Positions 24,783 through 35,864 of a stretch of 64,000 nucleotides of DNA are shown one piece after another; within the stretch, counting starts at the first letter, position 1, and the number at the start of each line of letters is the position of its first letter. The notes below the pieces were generated by a model. It was not told the origin of the DNA. It ran no database searches and saw only the letters and a list, made by a program, of their open reading frames with translations. The DNA comes from Gnetum montanum (Eukaryota; Streptophyta; Gnetopsida; Gnetales; Gnetaceae), in assembly GCA_015680685.1 (NCBI GenBank), contig MNCI01003467.1:403097-467096 (forward strand), read 5' to 3'. The translations under genes were made by a program, and so were the position numbers.

Positions 24783-24870
24783 ACTATGGCCTACTAAGGC
24801 CTTAAACTAGCATCTTAGTCCACCGAGGCTGTAAGCTAGCATCATAGCCCGCTAAGGCCTTAAACTGGCA
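24783..24870. repeat. Three units of the 29-bp minisatellite
   Basis: Three consecutive units carry CTACTAAGGCCTTAAACTAG, CCACCGAGGCTGTAAGCTAG and CCGCTAAGGCCTTAAACTGG. They lie just upstream of the RT-coding part of the giant element. Confidence 0.75.
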
Positions 24871-25299
24871 AAATTATGACATTTATTGAGCATTTGTAGC
24901 CTTACTCTTTATACTTGCCCTTGTTTGATCTTTATGAATTGACCTTATCTCATTAATGACCTTGGATAGTCTTGATTGCATTAGAGTTGTATATGTTTCT
25001 AGCATTTTAACATTATTTATTCACTTTACCCATGTGCCACTTAATATGCTTTTGGTTGATGTGTAGGAGTAAAGTATGAGTACCTAGGACTAAATTAGTT
25101 TACCTTTTTGTCTACATGAATCCCACAGTGATATTAAATGGTGTATCAACTATGATTGCCTAGATGTTGAGCCTGAGAATCTTGTAGACCACATAGCCTC
25201 AATAGATAAACTTCTAGAATGGCCTAAAAACCTAGTCAAAACCCTTGACTTAGAAGTAGGAGACATTGCTAAAGACTCTCTATTTGAAGTTGTTGTTGC

Positions 25300-26345
25300 A
25301 ACACACGGTGGCGAGGAGAAAACTCTTAAACTAAGTTTCTCGCTAGAGTCTTAATGCACCCAAGATATCATCAAAGTATTACAAAGCAACATTAAGGCAT
25401 TTTCCTAGTCATATGAAGATATGTCAAGCCTAGACCCATGTTTAGTCCAACACAACATCATAGTAAACCCTAGCATTAGACTAGTTAAGCAAAAAGTGTG
25501 AAATATTATACCTAATTTGGCCTTAGTAGTTTGTAATGAAATCTCAAAGCTCTACCAAATAGGTTTTATTAGGGTTGTTGATTACATAGAATGGGTATCC
25601 AGCATAGTGGTAGTTCCTAAGAAAAATGGGAGCATCCACATTTTCATAGATTTTAGAGACCTAAATAAAACAACCATCAAGGATGACTTCTTTTTGCCTA
25701 CTATTGATTAACTTATCAATACTACATTCAAACATGCCTTATTGTCCTTTATAGATGGATTCTCAGGATATAACCAAATTAGGATCAACCTAGAGTACCA
25801 ACATAGCATGACCTTTATGATCCCATGGGGTACTTTTTTTTATACCATCATGTCCTTTTTCCTTAACACTGGAGCCACATACCAGAGAGTCATGACCTAT
25901 ATCTTCAATGATTACATGTTAGGTTTGCTTAATGCTTACGTAGATGACATAGTCATGAAATCAAAAATAGCCAATGACCTAGATCTTGTGCTTAAATAAC
26001 ATCTTAAATATGAGCTTAGGCTCAATCCTAAAAAGTGTGTCTTCGATGTTAAGACCAGTAAGATTCTTGGCTTTGTAATCTCTAAAGTAGGGACACATGT
26101 AGATCCTAATAAGATAAAGACCATATCCAAATTGGCAGCATCTACCAGCCTTAAAGAGCTTTTAGGATTACAAGGAAGATTATAATTTATTCATAAGTTT
26201 ATCACTAGGATTACAGATAAGTTACAGCCTATGCAACACTTTCTCAAGAAAAAAGTCCACTATGAGTGGATGACTCAATGCCAAGAGGCCTTTGAAAAGC
26301 TTATGAAAGAGTTGACACAACTACCAAGAGTGCGTCCTCCATAAT
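25300..26345 (+). pseudogene. pol: Reverse transcriptase of the giant Tat element
   Basis: The frame of 25517-25711 continues at 25742-25999 after one stop. Visible RT blocks are WVSSIVVVPKKNGSIHIFID, the substrate-site block FIDGFSGYNQI, a damaged thumb-side block (FFLNTGATYQR where the family has FGLKNAGATYQR) and the intact catalytic box NAYVDDIVMKSK at about 25938-25970. The following stretch KCVFDVKTSKILGFVIS is the usual connection region. It copies element RNA to DNA in the particle. Internal stops at about 25709 and 25997 make it non-functional although YVDD is kept. Confidence 0.85.
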
Positions 26346-26757
26346 AGGGTAAACCATTTTACATTTATCTTGTCATGTCTAATACATCCATTGCCTCTCT
26401 AGTCTATCAAAAACGTGATGATGGGACAAAAATGCATGTATACTACCTTAGCCATGCATTAGTAGCCCATGAGACCTGATACACTAAAGTGGAGAAGTAT
26501 TGTCTAGCACTAGTCTTCTCTTTTCAGAATTGGAAACACTACCTCTTTAGAAGCCAAGTCAACATAATTTTCAAGGACAACATAGTTAGAGTCATACTGA
26601 CCAACATCTATGAAAGGAACCATATAGCTCGATGAAAAGCCATAACTGCAAGGTTCGACCTTCATTATGTCTCTCAATCCCCAACAAAAGGTCAAGCTAT
26701 AGCCATATAGCTCATAGTTTCACCTATTAATGACCAAGTAGCCATAAACACATTAAT
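26346..26757 (+). pseudogene. pol: First RNase H domain of the giant Tat element
   Basis: The frame is recognised by YYLSHALVAHET, then EKYCLALVFSFQNWKHYLF, which corresponds to the family's E-K-x-x-L-A-L-V helix, and later ARFDLHYVSQ. The usual D in the T/S-D-H position appears as FKDNIVRVIL. It degrades the RNA strand after reverse transcription in intact elements. Several stops are present. Confidence 0.7.
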
Positions 26758-27010
26758 ATGATTTGCCAAGTACCTAAAGGTTATGAGGTAGTCATGAACT
26801 TCAATGAAGCCTCAACCGCCCATGGGGCTAGTGCTGCTACCATCATAACATTCCTATCTGGTGAAATCCAACCCTTTGCCTATTGTTTTGGATTTTCATG
26901 TACCAAAAACATAGTAAAATATGAGGATTTGATTAGAGGGATAATGATAGCTTGTGACCTGGAAATTAGATGCCTAACCACCAAAGGTCATTCACAACTT
27001 GTCATTAACT
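26758..27010 (+). pseudogene. pol: Second RNase H domain, marker of the Tat lineage
   Basis: An open stretch matches the additional archaeal-like RNase H that Tat elements carry after the first. It starts VVMNFNEASTAHGASAATII where the family has a D-G-S-S start, continues CTKNIVKYEDLIRGIMIACD, and ends LTTKGHSQLVIN. The catalytic aspartates at both ends have become N and H, while the central glutamate (KYEDL) remains, so the domain is inactive. Its presence is the main reason for assigning this element to Tat. Confidence 0.8.
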
Positions 27011-27099
27011 AAGTAACTGAAACGTAAGTGATCAAAGCATAATGTCATTGTAGGTGATAACACATTATGTTAATGATCCTATGATGGTATACTTCTAAA

Positions 27100-28189
27100 T
27101 TTCTTAGGTAAAACCAAAGCTAGAAAAATCCTAAAGGAGGTCCACAAAGGCATTTGTGAAGAATACATAGGACCTAGAGCCATGGCCGCTAAGATTATAT
27201 GGTTAGGCTACTATAGGACCCATATGGAAAATGATTACATGCAAAAGGGTAAGCATTGTGACACATGAAAATGATATAGCAACTTGATACATGTATCACC
27301 AACTAAGTTACATAAAACCCAAATAACATGTTTTTTTTAGCAATGGGGGTTGGATATCATTAGACCTATAACACCTAAATCTACCACAAGGCATAGCTTG
27401 ATCATCACCACAACCAAATACTTTACCAAGTGGGTTGAGGCTATTTCCCTAAGAAAAATCACATTTGAACAAGTTTGCAAATTTATCCTAGATAACATTA
27501 TAGCTTTTTTTTTGGCATATCCATGACCATAGTTACAAACAATGGACCTCAATTTAGTAGCCAAGAAACCAAGAAATTTTATCACAACTTAGGCATTAAG
27601 CATTCTTTCTTGTCACCTTACTACCCTTAAGCCAATGGACAAGTAGAAGTAAGAAACAAGGCCATCATCAACTTTCTCAAGAAGATGCTGAACAACAACA
27701 AGTGAAAGTGGCATGAGCAGCTTGTCCATGCACTATGAGCATACAGAACAACCTATCGCATGACAACTGGCATGACCCCTTATAGCCTTGTTCATGGTTC
27801 TAAAGTTGTTTTACTTCTTGAATTGTAGGTACCATCACTCCAAGTAGCCTTGGCTAACTTCATCAACAACAACCAAAGCAAGGAGTTATACATAACAACA
27901 CTAGATTCAATGGAGAAGTAGTGTATGCAAGTGCTTACTCACATTGAGCACTATCAAGAGAGAAAGAAGCAACAACCTCACCATAACTTGACCATGTGCA
28001 AGATCAAGGAGGGGAACCTAGTTCTCAAGGCAATCCATGAGCATGCAGACAAATTCTTGGCCAACTAGGAAGGATACTTTCTTATCACTAGAGCCTACAA
28101 GAGCAAAGCATTCAGAATAGCCGACATGAATGGGAAAGAGCTAGCCAATCCGATCAATCATTCCTATTTGAAGTCATGCTACATGTAGC
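27100..28189 (+). pseudogene. pol: Integrase of the giant Tat element
   Basis: The N-terminal zinc region is recognisable (VHKGICEEYIGPRAMAAKII, then GKHCDT with one expected cysteine missing). The core shows WGLDIIRPI (first D kept), VTNNGPQFSS (second D changed to N) and YYPQANGQVEVRNKA (E kept, after one stop). The C-terminal part runs to SYLKSCYM at 28187. At least one frameshift lies in a T-run at about 27506-27513. In life it would join element DNA to the host chromosome. Confidence 0.8.
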
Positions 28190-28250
28190 TAACAGATCAT
28201 CAACAAGAGAGCCTACTTTCAATGGTCCACTACTATCTTTAAGTACCAAA

Positions 28251-28310
28251 CATAGCCTACTAGGGCCTTAAACTAGTACCATGCCCTGTCATAGCCTTAA
28301 ACTAGAAACA
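28251..28310. repeat. Two units of the 29-bp minisatellite in the 3' spacer
   Basis: CCTACTAGGGCCTTAAACTA and CCCTGTCATAGCCTTAAACT repeat the unit seen at 15183. Here it lies between integrase and the polypurine tract. Confidence 0.65.
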
Positions 28311-28427
28311 TTAATGACCTAAATAGCCTAATTCTCATGTCACCTATATGCATTATAACATTATAATATGCAGTGATGTTTTGTATTCTTTGTTGGGGCC
28401 TCTTGGGTCAATCCTCTAGGCACCAAC

Positions 28428-28440
28428 AAAGAGGGGCCAT
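28428..28440 (+). promoter_or_regulatory. Polypurine tract of the giant element
   Basis: AAAGAGGGGCCA abuts the first bases (TGAAAAACC) of the 3' LTR. This is the normal site for plus-strand DNA priming. Confidence 0.65.
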
Positions 28441-28880
28441 TGAAAAACCACAAAATTTTTCATGTTATAACCAATCTTCATCATGTAGCTTTCACCCCAT
28501 GAAACGTGAGGCAAAATTTCATTGTAAATGTGAACACTGTAACCCAAAATGGGTAATTTCACATACTTTATACTTTTGGGGCTAAAATGCCTCATAAGTG
28601 GTCAAAGCCTCATTTCCAAAAGAAAAAATGTTACCTAGTGTCTATATTTGGGCTTTGGTGATCAAAAATTTCTTTTCCAGTGCCAAAAAGGGCAATTTGA
28701 TGGGTTTTATTGAGGGTATGCATTTTTCTACGTTGGAAACACCTGTAGGAAGGTAGATCTCACCTACCTCCAAAGTAGAAGGGTGGGGGTTTGGAGACTT
28801 TTCCCACTTTAACATGGAGACCAAATGCACGCTTTGGAAACTTTCTCCTAGCTTGGAAACTTTCCCCACTAGCCAGGATG
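28441..28880 (+). mobile_element. 3' LTR of the giant element, truncated
   Basis: It aligns with 8780-9320, including CATCATGTAGCTTTCACCCC and TGATGGGTTTTATxGxGGTA. Resemblance stops at about 28880, shortly before a single N at 28904, so the remainder is missing either through deletion or through an assembly join. Confidence 0.8.
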
Positions 28881-29979
28881 ATGACAACACTTGAAATGGA
28901 TGTNTATTTTTATAATTTTATAATTTTATATTTTAGTAATTTTAATATTTTTTATTATATATTTTCTCATAATTTAGCACATGCACACTAACCCCTTTTC
29001 TTGAAGTTTTAAGTTAGTAGGTATTAGGGACTGGATTGATCATTACCACATGGAATACTACTTTGCCTTTGGTAAGATTTGTTTTGGTAATTTATATTTT
29101 TTAAAAAATTATATTTTTATTTTTTTAAGCCTATGTGTTATAGGGTCTTGTGCTAGCCTTCTTTTAGCTATGCTTTTGGCCTTAGACCTTGTTATTAGTT
29201 TGGACTTAAACATAGATATCAACTTGGCGTTTGACTTAGCTATTGACTCACTCATAAGAGATGCCCCTTAGGCTATAGTAGGGTAGTAGTCATGTAGTTA
29301 ATGAATTTAAAAATATTTTTAGAATTATTACTTATTTTTAATTTAATTTTTTCCCATGAGGGATCCTTTGTCCAATGCTTCCAAACCATTGCTACAATAT
29401 AAGCCTAATCATTTTTTTCATAAGAGAGCATCCTTTTGCCATACCTTGTCAACATTTGAGAGATAGAGCTAGATAGTGATCTTATTGAATTGAAAAAAGA
29501 ACTAAATCTAGATCTACACTATCAATTAGGATCTACCATAAGCCATTGTTCTATATCTCATTTTAGATCTTACCTAGATCCTATTGTTAATCTATGATTT
29601 TTCCTAGGATTCAAAGCTTGTTTAGGAGATTGAAGCTACATAAGGAACCTTTTAATAACATTGTTAACTTTAAATAGCATAGTTAGGTGCTTTAATCCTT
29701 TAGATTTTTATAATTTTGATTAGTGTGCATTATTTGCCTTTTTCTCATTTGTTCAACAATTGTTTGTCAATTGCTTGATTTCTCACATGTAACTATTTTA
29801 ATATTATTTTTTTGACATTTTGGCTATTTTTAATATTTATTATCATGCATGAGATGTTAGTAAATTTTTTAAACATGTTTTGACTAGTTTTGATCATGTT
29901 TTATCTTTGTTTTAAACTTTGCTAAAAATATAGCTATAGAATTAGGGTTTCAAGCTACTTTTTGCATTTCAACCCCTAA
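28881..29979. other. AT-rich DNA between the two large gypsy elements
   Basis: No family motif is visible. A short frame at about 29130-29271 has a repetitive D-L-A-I-D pattern that I judge to be fortuitous. Confidence 0.35.
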
Positions 29980-30311
29980 TGAGTGGCGACGTACCCCTAC
30001 ACTCAACCATACGAATATGAGCATTTCACGCATGATCTGGTTGAACTCCAAGGACTAAGTGCTTACGCACCTTAATGGAACACTCAAGCTTAATCAATCG
30101 TTGTCTTCCCAAACTTACTTGTATTGTCACAATTGTATGGTTTAGTAAGCTTGAGGTATATGATTTTTATAGCTTTTGTATTTCTTATGTCTTCTGCTAA
30201 TAAAGGAGAGGGAGAGAGAGCTAAGTGACTAACTTACATTAATTATTCATTAACTAGTTTCTAAATGTTCCTAACACTAGTATCCATTCCCACTTTCCGT
30301 ACACATCCTAA
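29980..30311 (-). mobile_element. Left (3') LTR, partial
   Basis: It aligns almost base for base with 39042-39373. Shared stretches include TGCTAATAAAGGAGAGGG and TAGTTTCTAAATGTTC. It ends at the sequence gap. Confidence 0.85.
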
Positions 30312-30719
30312 NNNNNNNNNNNNNNNNNNNNNNNNNNNNNNNNNNNNNNNNNNNNNNNNNNNNNNNNNNNNNNNNNNNNNNNNNNNNNNNNNNNNNNNNN
30401 NNNNNNNNNNNNNNNNNNNNNNNNNNNNNNNNNNNNNNNNNNNNNNNNNNNNNNNNNNNNNNNNNNNNNNNNNNNNNNNNNNNNNNNNNNNNNNNNNNNN
30501 NNNNNNNNNNNNNNNNNNNNNNNNNNNNNNNNNNNNNNNNNNNNNNNNNNNNNNNNNNNNNNNNNNNNNNNNNNNNNNNNNNNNNNNNNNNNNNNNNNNN
30601 NNNNNNNNNNNNNNNNNNNNNNNNNNNNNNNNNNNNNNNNNNNNNNNNNNNNNNNNNNNNNNNNNNNNNNNNNNNNNNNNNNNNNNNNNNNNNNNNNNNN
30701 NNNNNNNNNNNNNNNNNNN
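30312..30719. other. Assembly gap (N)
   Basis: 408 undetermined bases. Sequence after the gap does not match the right LTR, so the gap length may be nominal and the rest of the left LTR lies hidden or collapsed here. Confidence 1.
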
Positions 30720-30769
30720 ATGGGATTATTGACTTGAATGACAACTAATGGTGAATGGGATGACATGTG

Positions 30770-31700
30770 AACGGATCAACATTACAATACATGACAACAT
30801 TAGTGTTCATGAATACAAGAGTGAACACTATACACAATTGACATCCAGCCTTATTTGGTAGCTGAGAGAGAAGAGAGAGAGAGAGAAAAGGAGAATACGT
30901 GTTGCTACCGATGCCAAGATTGCACCTTTTATTATCCATCCATAGCCACGCCATCAATCTTGTTCCTTGCACAACCATTCCAATACCAGTCCATCCTGAG
31001 TGTTTCCTCCAAGTCCAGTCCATTGCTGTATGATTGCCATCTACACACACAACACAATCACATATGAGAAAGGATAACTAAATCATAATATAGTTAATAC
31101 CTTGCATCGGTGTAAGGTCCATTGGCTGAGTTGTGATATGGCCAATATAGATTCTAGAGATATAACACTGGTGACTGCCCAAGGTGTAGGGGTTAGGAAA
31201 AATTGAAAAAATTGGACCAGGGCCCCCATGACTAAGAGCAATCCTCCTGTAGCGATAGAATGGGAAAAGATAAGGAATAAGAAATAACGACAACGCTGAT
31301 AAAATGGATGTCAGAGATGGGAATGAACAAAACAAATTTTGATTGTGGAAATTTTTATGAGAAAGAAGTTAACTAATGCACCAAATAGGAATGCTAGTGG
31401 GTCCTCCCCAAAGTAGGCTCATGCCCTTTATGCCTTGACAAGTGCACATTCAAAGAGTTCTTAGGCTTTGGAAATGTCATTTGGAAGCAAGAGTTAAAGT
31501 CTTAACCACAAGAATTTGTCAAAGAGAAAACAATGCATCAACCAAAATATAGACTATTGATACAACTGGCAATGAGGTGGAAAATGGAGAAAGAATGATG
31601 GGGAGAAGAGAATGGAATGGAGTCCCAAGAATAAGGTGGTGTACAGCCCCTTGTGTATTTATGGTTAATGTGACTGAGTAGATCTCATTCAAAATCCAGC
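30770..31700 (-). other. Possible minus-strand transcription unit with one intron
   Basis: On the minus strand an ATAAATACA box at about 31660 is followed by a pyrimidine-rich leader. Then comes a clear donor (GATGCAAG then GTATTA, near 31108) and acceptor (GTGTGTGTAG then ATGGC, near 31043). The end contains TTGTATTCATGAACAC and TGTATTGTAATG words, as in plant poly(A) regions. A CT-rich microsatellite lies at about 30864-30889. I recognise no protein. It may be a host-derived fragment, a non-coding transcript, or part of another LTR inserted in the 3' end of the gypsy element. Confidence 0.3.
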
Positions 31701-31945
31701 CTCAAACAATCCACATCCAGTGACCTCACATCAATACACTTGCCCAATCTATCCACTTGAAGTAACAAGAATGCTTCCACCAAAGAGTCAACACCATTCC
31801 GAGGAAGACGAGAAAGGGAAAAGTGGGAAGTGAGAGAGGGCCTTAGTTAGAGGGAACATGTTTGTTTAGTTCCATAACTAGTGCTTGTAGCCCAGATGAT
31901 TATTTTGTCTAAGGTGTGTGCTTTGAATTCTCATTGTTTGTTGTT

Positions 31946-32064
31946 TGTTTATTTTTTATTTTTTATTTTTTATTTTTTTTTTTTGCGTGAGAACCACACC
32001 ATGCAAAGACTNGTTTATTTTTTATTTATTTTTTTTTGCGTGAGAACCACACCATGCAAAGACT
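31946..32064. repeat. Tandem duplication across a single N, probable assembly artefact
   Basis: The block TTTTTGCGTGAGAACCACAC followed by CATGCAAAGACT occurs twice, immediately before and after the N at 32012. Each copy is preceded by a TTTATTTTT run. The position of the N suggests that one unit may be a scaffold overlap. Confidence 0.7.
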
Positions 32065-32399
32065 TATTTTTATTGGCCCAGCTTCCCGATAATGGAGCAA
32101 TGTCAGAATGGCAAGGAAAAATCAAGAAGAAAACATCCAAGCACCCAAGAGAATAGCCAGCACAAATGCATCAAATCCCCTTGAAGTCACACCCTTTTCA
32201 GTCCTTGAGTCCTTCTTTGGTTTGAGAAATTCCCAGTCACCAATTCGTTAATAGTTTTATTATTAGAGAAGGGGACCGCACAGTTCCAAGCCAAGAGATA
32301 CCATAGAAATTCATGGATGCATGGATGATGTGGAATCATTTTTTGTTATATCAAAAGAACCATACCTTCGTATCAACATCATAACTCAAAGGTAAAAAC

Positions 32400-32640
32400 C
32401 AAACATTAGCAATCAATAGAAACAGTTCATACCACCATCAGGAGCACTTATTAGGTGACAAATCTAACAAAATAAAAACATCAAACAAAGAAAAAAAAGA
32501 AAACAAAAATAAACAAAACAAATAGTCACACAAAGAAATGAAAAAGTATAAACAATGTTGCAAAACAAAAGAAAGAAAAGTTAAAGAAATTTGTAAAACA
32601 AAAATGTGTAAAAAAAAACTTAAAAAGGGACTGAGGGCCT
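32400..32640 (-). other. A-rich tract downstream of integrase
   Basis: On the minus strand this is a long T-rich stretch after the end of pol. I recall such tracts following integrase in Athila-like elements. No coding potential. Confidence 0.4.
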
Positions 32641-32649
32641 CAAATGGTT

Positions 32650-33900
32650 AGTAGAGATGGTCATCTCCCCCATGACTGAGTTGGAAGGAGGAGATCCAAA
32701 ATAGTCAGTAGGGTCATCCCTTCTCAAAGGTATTATGTGCACTAACCATTCTAAGTTCATGGAAGGGTTTGTTTTATTGCACATTGACTAATAATCTCTT
32801 ATCAAGGCTTTCAGGTTTGTATATGGTCATGGCCCCTAAAGGAAAGGTTGTATGAATAATGTAAGGTCCTTTCCATAGTGTTTGAAATTTTGTGCATTGT
32901 GGCACATGTGTGGGGTTCCAATAGAGAACCTTATCTCCTGGTTGATACTTAACCTTTCAAATCTTCAAGTCATGACGCTGCTTGTTATATGCCTTGTGCA
33001 ACTCATTTGATGACAGGGCAGCTAATCGATTTTCATCTATCATGTTTAAGGTCTCCAACCTTTGTTTTTGTGCTAGATCAAGATCGAGGTGGAGGCCACA
33101 AGCCATTGATAGTGTACGGAGCTCGATTTGAATCAGAAGCATTGGAAGCTTTCTGTACACTAACTCATAGGGAGAGTAGCCTATAGAGAGTTTCTAGGTG
33201 GAGTAGTATGCCCAAAGAGCATCATTCAGTTTAGTGCTCCAATCTTGCCTATATTTTCTAATTGTCCTAGTTAATATTTTAGTGATCTCCCTATTGGTGA
33301 CCTCAGCTTGTCCATTAGCTTGGGAGTGATAAGGTGTAGTCAATTTATGTTCAACCCCTAAGCGTTGCATTAACTTTTGAAAAGTTGCACCTGTGAAGTG
33401 AGTTCCATTATCTAAGATAAGTGCACGTGGCACACCAAACCTATATATGAGTTTTTGTTGCACAAATCGTGTAGCTATAGATGATGTGTAGTCTTTAACA
33501 GCAATTGCTTCAACCAATTTTGTTAGATAGTCTATGGAAACTACAATGTACGCTCTTCCATTGGACATTTGTGTAATAAGCCCCATAAAGTCTATTCCCC
33601 AAATGTCGAAGGGTTCTAACAATTGAATCCATTGTTGCGGACCCTCGATTTTAGCAATCATTCCCCCATCACATTGACAGCACTCACCAGATCGGACAAA
33701 TTGATGGGCATCCCAAAATAATGCTAGCTAGTAATATCTTGTAAGCAGGATCTTAATAGTCATTCATCTCCCTGCATAGTGACCCCCACAAGGGCCCTCA
33801 TGAGCATATTGGAGAACTCTTAGTTGGTCTACCTCAGGCACGCACCATCAAACCAAGCCATCAAGACACACTTTGAAAATTTTTCCATTGATCTCCTTGA
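32650..33900 (-). pseudogene. pol: Integrase of the second gypsy element, nearly intact
   Basis: After a weak zinc region (HEGPCGGHYAGR, then CCQCDGG), the core keeps all three catalytic positions: WGIDFMGL, LILDNGTHF and YHSQANGQAEVTN. An open stretch of 155 codons covers 33194-33661. The C-terminal region with KVLYWNPTHVPQCTKF and LWKGPYIIHTTFPLGAM runs to about 32650. It is in a different frame from RT-RNase H, so at least one frameshift lies between about 33.66 and 33.94 kb. Stops at about 33192 and near 32957 also interrupt it. Confidence 0.85.
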
Positions 33901-33935
33901 AGTACTTGACTCTATGAAGAAACTGTTGTTTCTTC

Positions 33936-35720
33936 CTAAAGTCTAGCTTCTGTTGTGTTTGTTGAATAAGGAGATAGGTGAGAAATGCTACTATACCAAT
34001 TCATCTCCATGGGTTGGTTATTCACTATACCGGCAAAGAGGGCTTCATCAGGAAAATGATCAGACATTACATATTCATCCTCCTTGTTGTCCCAGTGCAA
34101 CTGAGATAAATGATCTACAACTACGTTCTTAGTGCCTTTCCAATCGATCATTGTTAGATCGAACTCCTATAGGATTACCAGCCATCGTATAATACGAGGG
34201 CTAATCGTTGGCTTATTCATGAGGAACTGGATTGCACTATGATCCGTGTGGATGAACACTTTGTAGCCTGACACATAGTGCCTAAACTTATCTAATGCAA
34301 ACACTACAGCCATTAATTCTTTCTCTGTAGTGGTGTAGTTAAGTTGTGCACCGACGATACTTCTACTTACACAGTGGAACTAGAAAGGGGGATTTTGGGC
34401 ACCTAACTATGTAAGTACAGCTCCTAAGGCATAATTGGACGGGTCAGTCATGATGTGGAATGGTCAGGACTAGTCAGGAGCTTGTAGAATGGGAGTTTCT
34501 ACTAGCTTTCATTTCAGGGTTTGGAATGCTCGTTCACATTCCCTGGTCCACTCAAAATGTATGTCCTTCTTTGTTAGCTCTACCAACGGTTTGGCAACCT
34601 TGCAGAAGTTCTCAATGAATCTCCTATAGTAGCTAGTGTGTCCAAGGAATGACCGAATGTCTTTGATAGTTTCCAGTTGATGGGTGATTCTCTGGATGAC
34701 CCTAATTTTATCTGGATCTACCTCTATTCCTAAATGTAAAACCTTATGCCCAAGTACTATGCCTTCTCAAACCATTAAATGGCTTTTCTACCAGTTGAGC
34801 CTTAGATTGGTTTCTACACATCTTTTCAGCACTTACTCTAATCAGTCCAAGGCTTGATCAAAACATGTTCCATAGGTGGAGAAGTCTTCCATAAATACTT
34901 CCACTCTGTTCCCTATCTATTGTTGAAATATGCTTAGAACTAGGCATTGAAATGTGGTAGGAGCATTACACAACCCAAACAGCATTTGTTTATATGCAAA
35001 TGTTCCCCAAGGACTAGTGAACATTGTCTTGGCTTGGTCTTCTGGGGCTATCCATATTTGGTTGTATCCACTATAGCCATCCAGAAAAATGTAATAGCGA
35101 TGCCCTGCTATGGTGTTTAATACTTGGTCAACAAATGGCAACGGAAAGTATTCCTTAAATGTTGCCATGTTCAACAGCCTAAAATCTATGCACACCCTCC
35201 ATTTGCCTCCCTTTTTAGGCACGATCACCACAGGGCTAACCCATTTGCTATCAACAATGGGATATATGAACCTAGCCTTAAGAAGTTGTTCTATTTCTTC
35301 CTTTACTACTTGCTTCAAGTTTGGGTTCAATTGCCACTACAGTTGTTTTCGAGGTTTCATGGAGGGGTCAATGTAAATCCTATGCTAGCATATCCTAGGA
35401 TCCATTCCAGTTAATTCAGGATATGACCAGGCAAAGCCTTTTGACCACTTATTTATTACTTTCAGTAGTTTTCCTTTTTGTTTGAAAGCAAGTCTTGCAT
35501 TGATGATTACCGATTTTCCATTTTCAAGGGTCATATATTCTAGAACGATGGGCAATGGTTTCAATTCTAGGGGCTCTTGTTTGAATTTTTTAGGAATTTC
35601 CAACTTCCCCCAATTGATGTTTTCAAGGTTAAGGCTTGGAAGTTGGCAGTGAACTTGCGCTAGTGCATCTATGCTTTCAATGTAAGCACAAGTTATTCCC
35701 TTAGTTCGTTCCATGCACAT
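33936..35720 (-). pseudogene. pol: Reverse transcriptase and RNase H of the second gypsy element
   Basis: RT begins in the stretch ending at 35385 and continues through 34917-35330, with SKWVSPVVIVPKKGGKWRVC, IFLDGYSGYNQIWIAPEDQA and LFGLCNAPTTFQ. The catalytic box reads VEVFMEDFSTYG, with the first aspartate of the usual MDD changed to glutamate. RNase H follows with YALGAVL, EKELMAVVFALDKFRHYV, HTDHSAIQFLMNK and FDLTMIDWKGTKNVVVDHLS. The frame is shared with gag and protease upstream, with only scattered stops. The D-to-E change would impair polymerisation even without the stops. Confidence 0.85.
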
Positions 35721-35864
35721 TAGTGAGTTTCTCTCTTGATCAGTTATCAGCCACTAGGTATCTTCTTGTCATGTGGCTGCTACATATAGGCACTTTTGTA
35801 TGTTAATGTCTTATGCACACCGGTTGCATGCAGGCAATGCTAAACTTTGCACAACCCATGATCT

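Larger units (their letters stand above)
8780..28880 (+). mobile_element. Giant Ty3/gypsy retrotransposon of the Tat/Ogre type
   Basis: Direct repeats at 8780-9320 and 28441-28880 flank, in order, gag, aspartic protease, reverse transcriptase, RNase H, a second RNase H and integrase, all on the plus strand. A second RNase H after the first is the known hallmark of the plant Tat lineage. The element is at least 20.1 kb, and the 3' LTR is cut at an assembly join. Between protease and RT lies about 10 kb of non-coding DNA carrying an antisense multi-exon pseudogene and a satellite array. Pea Ogre, also a Tat-lineage giant, has its intron between protease and RT. All coding parts carry stops and frameshifts, and key catalytic residues are lost, so the copy is dead. 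Confidence 0.8.

Noticed and set aside
29130-29271. Frame with a repeated D-L-A-I-D pattern
   Set aside because: Too short, no family match, and it arises from a simple repeat of TTGGACTTA/TTGACTTAG words.
30265-30766. Long reading frames across the sequence gap
   Set aside because: They consist almost wholly of undetermined residues from the N run.
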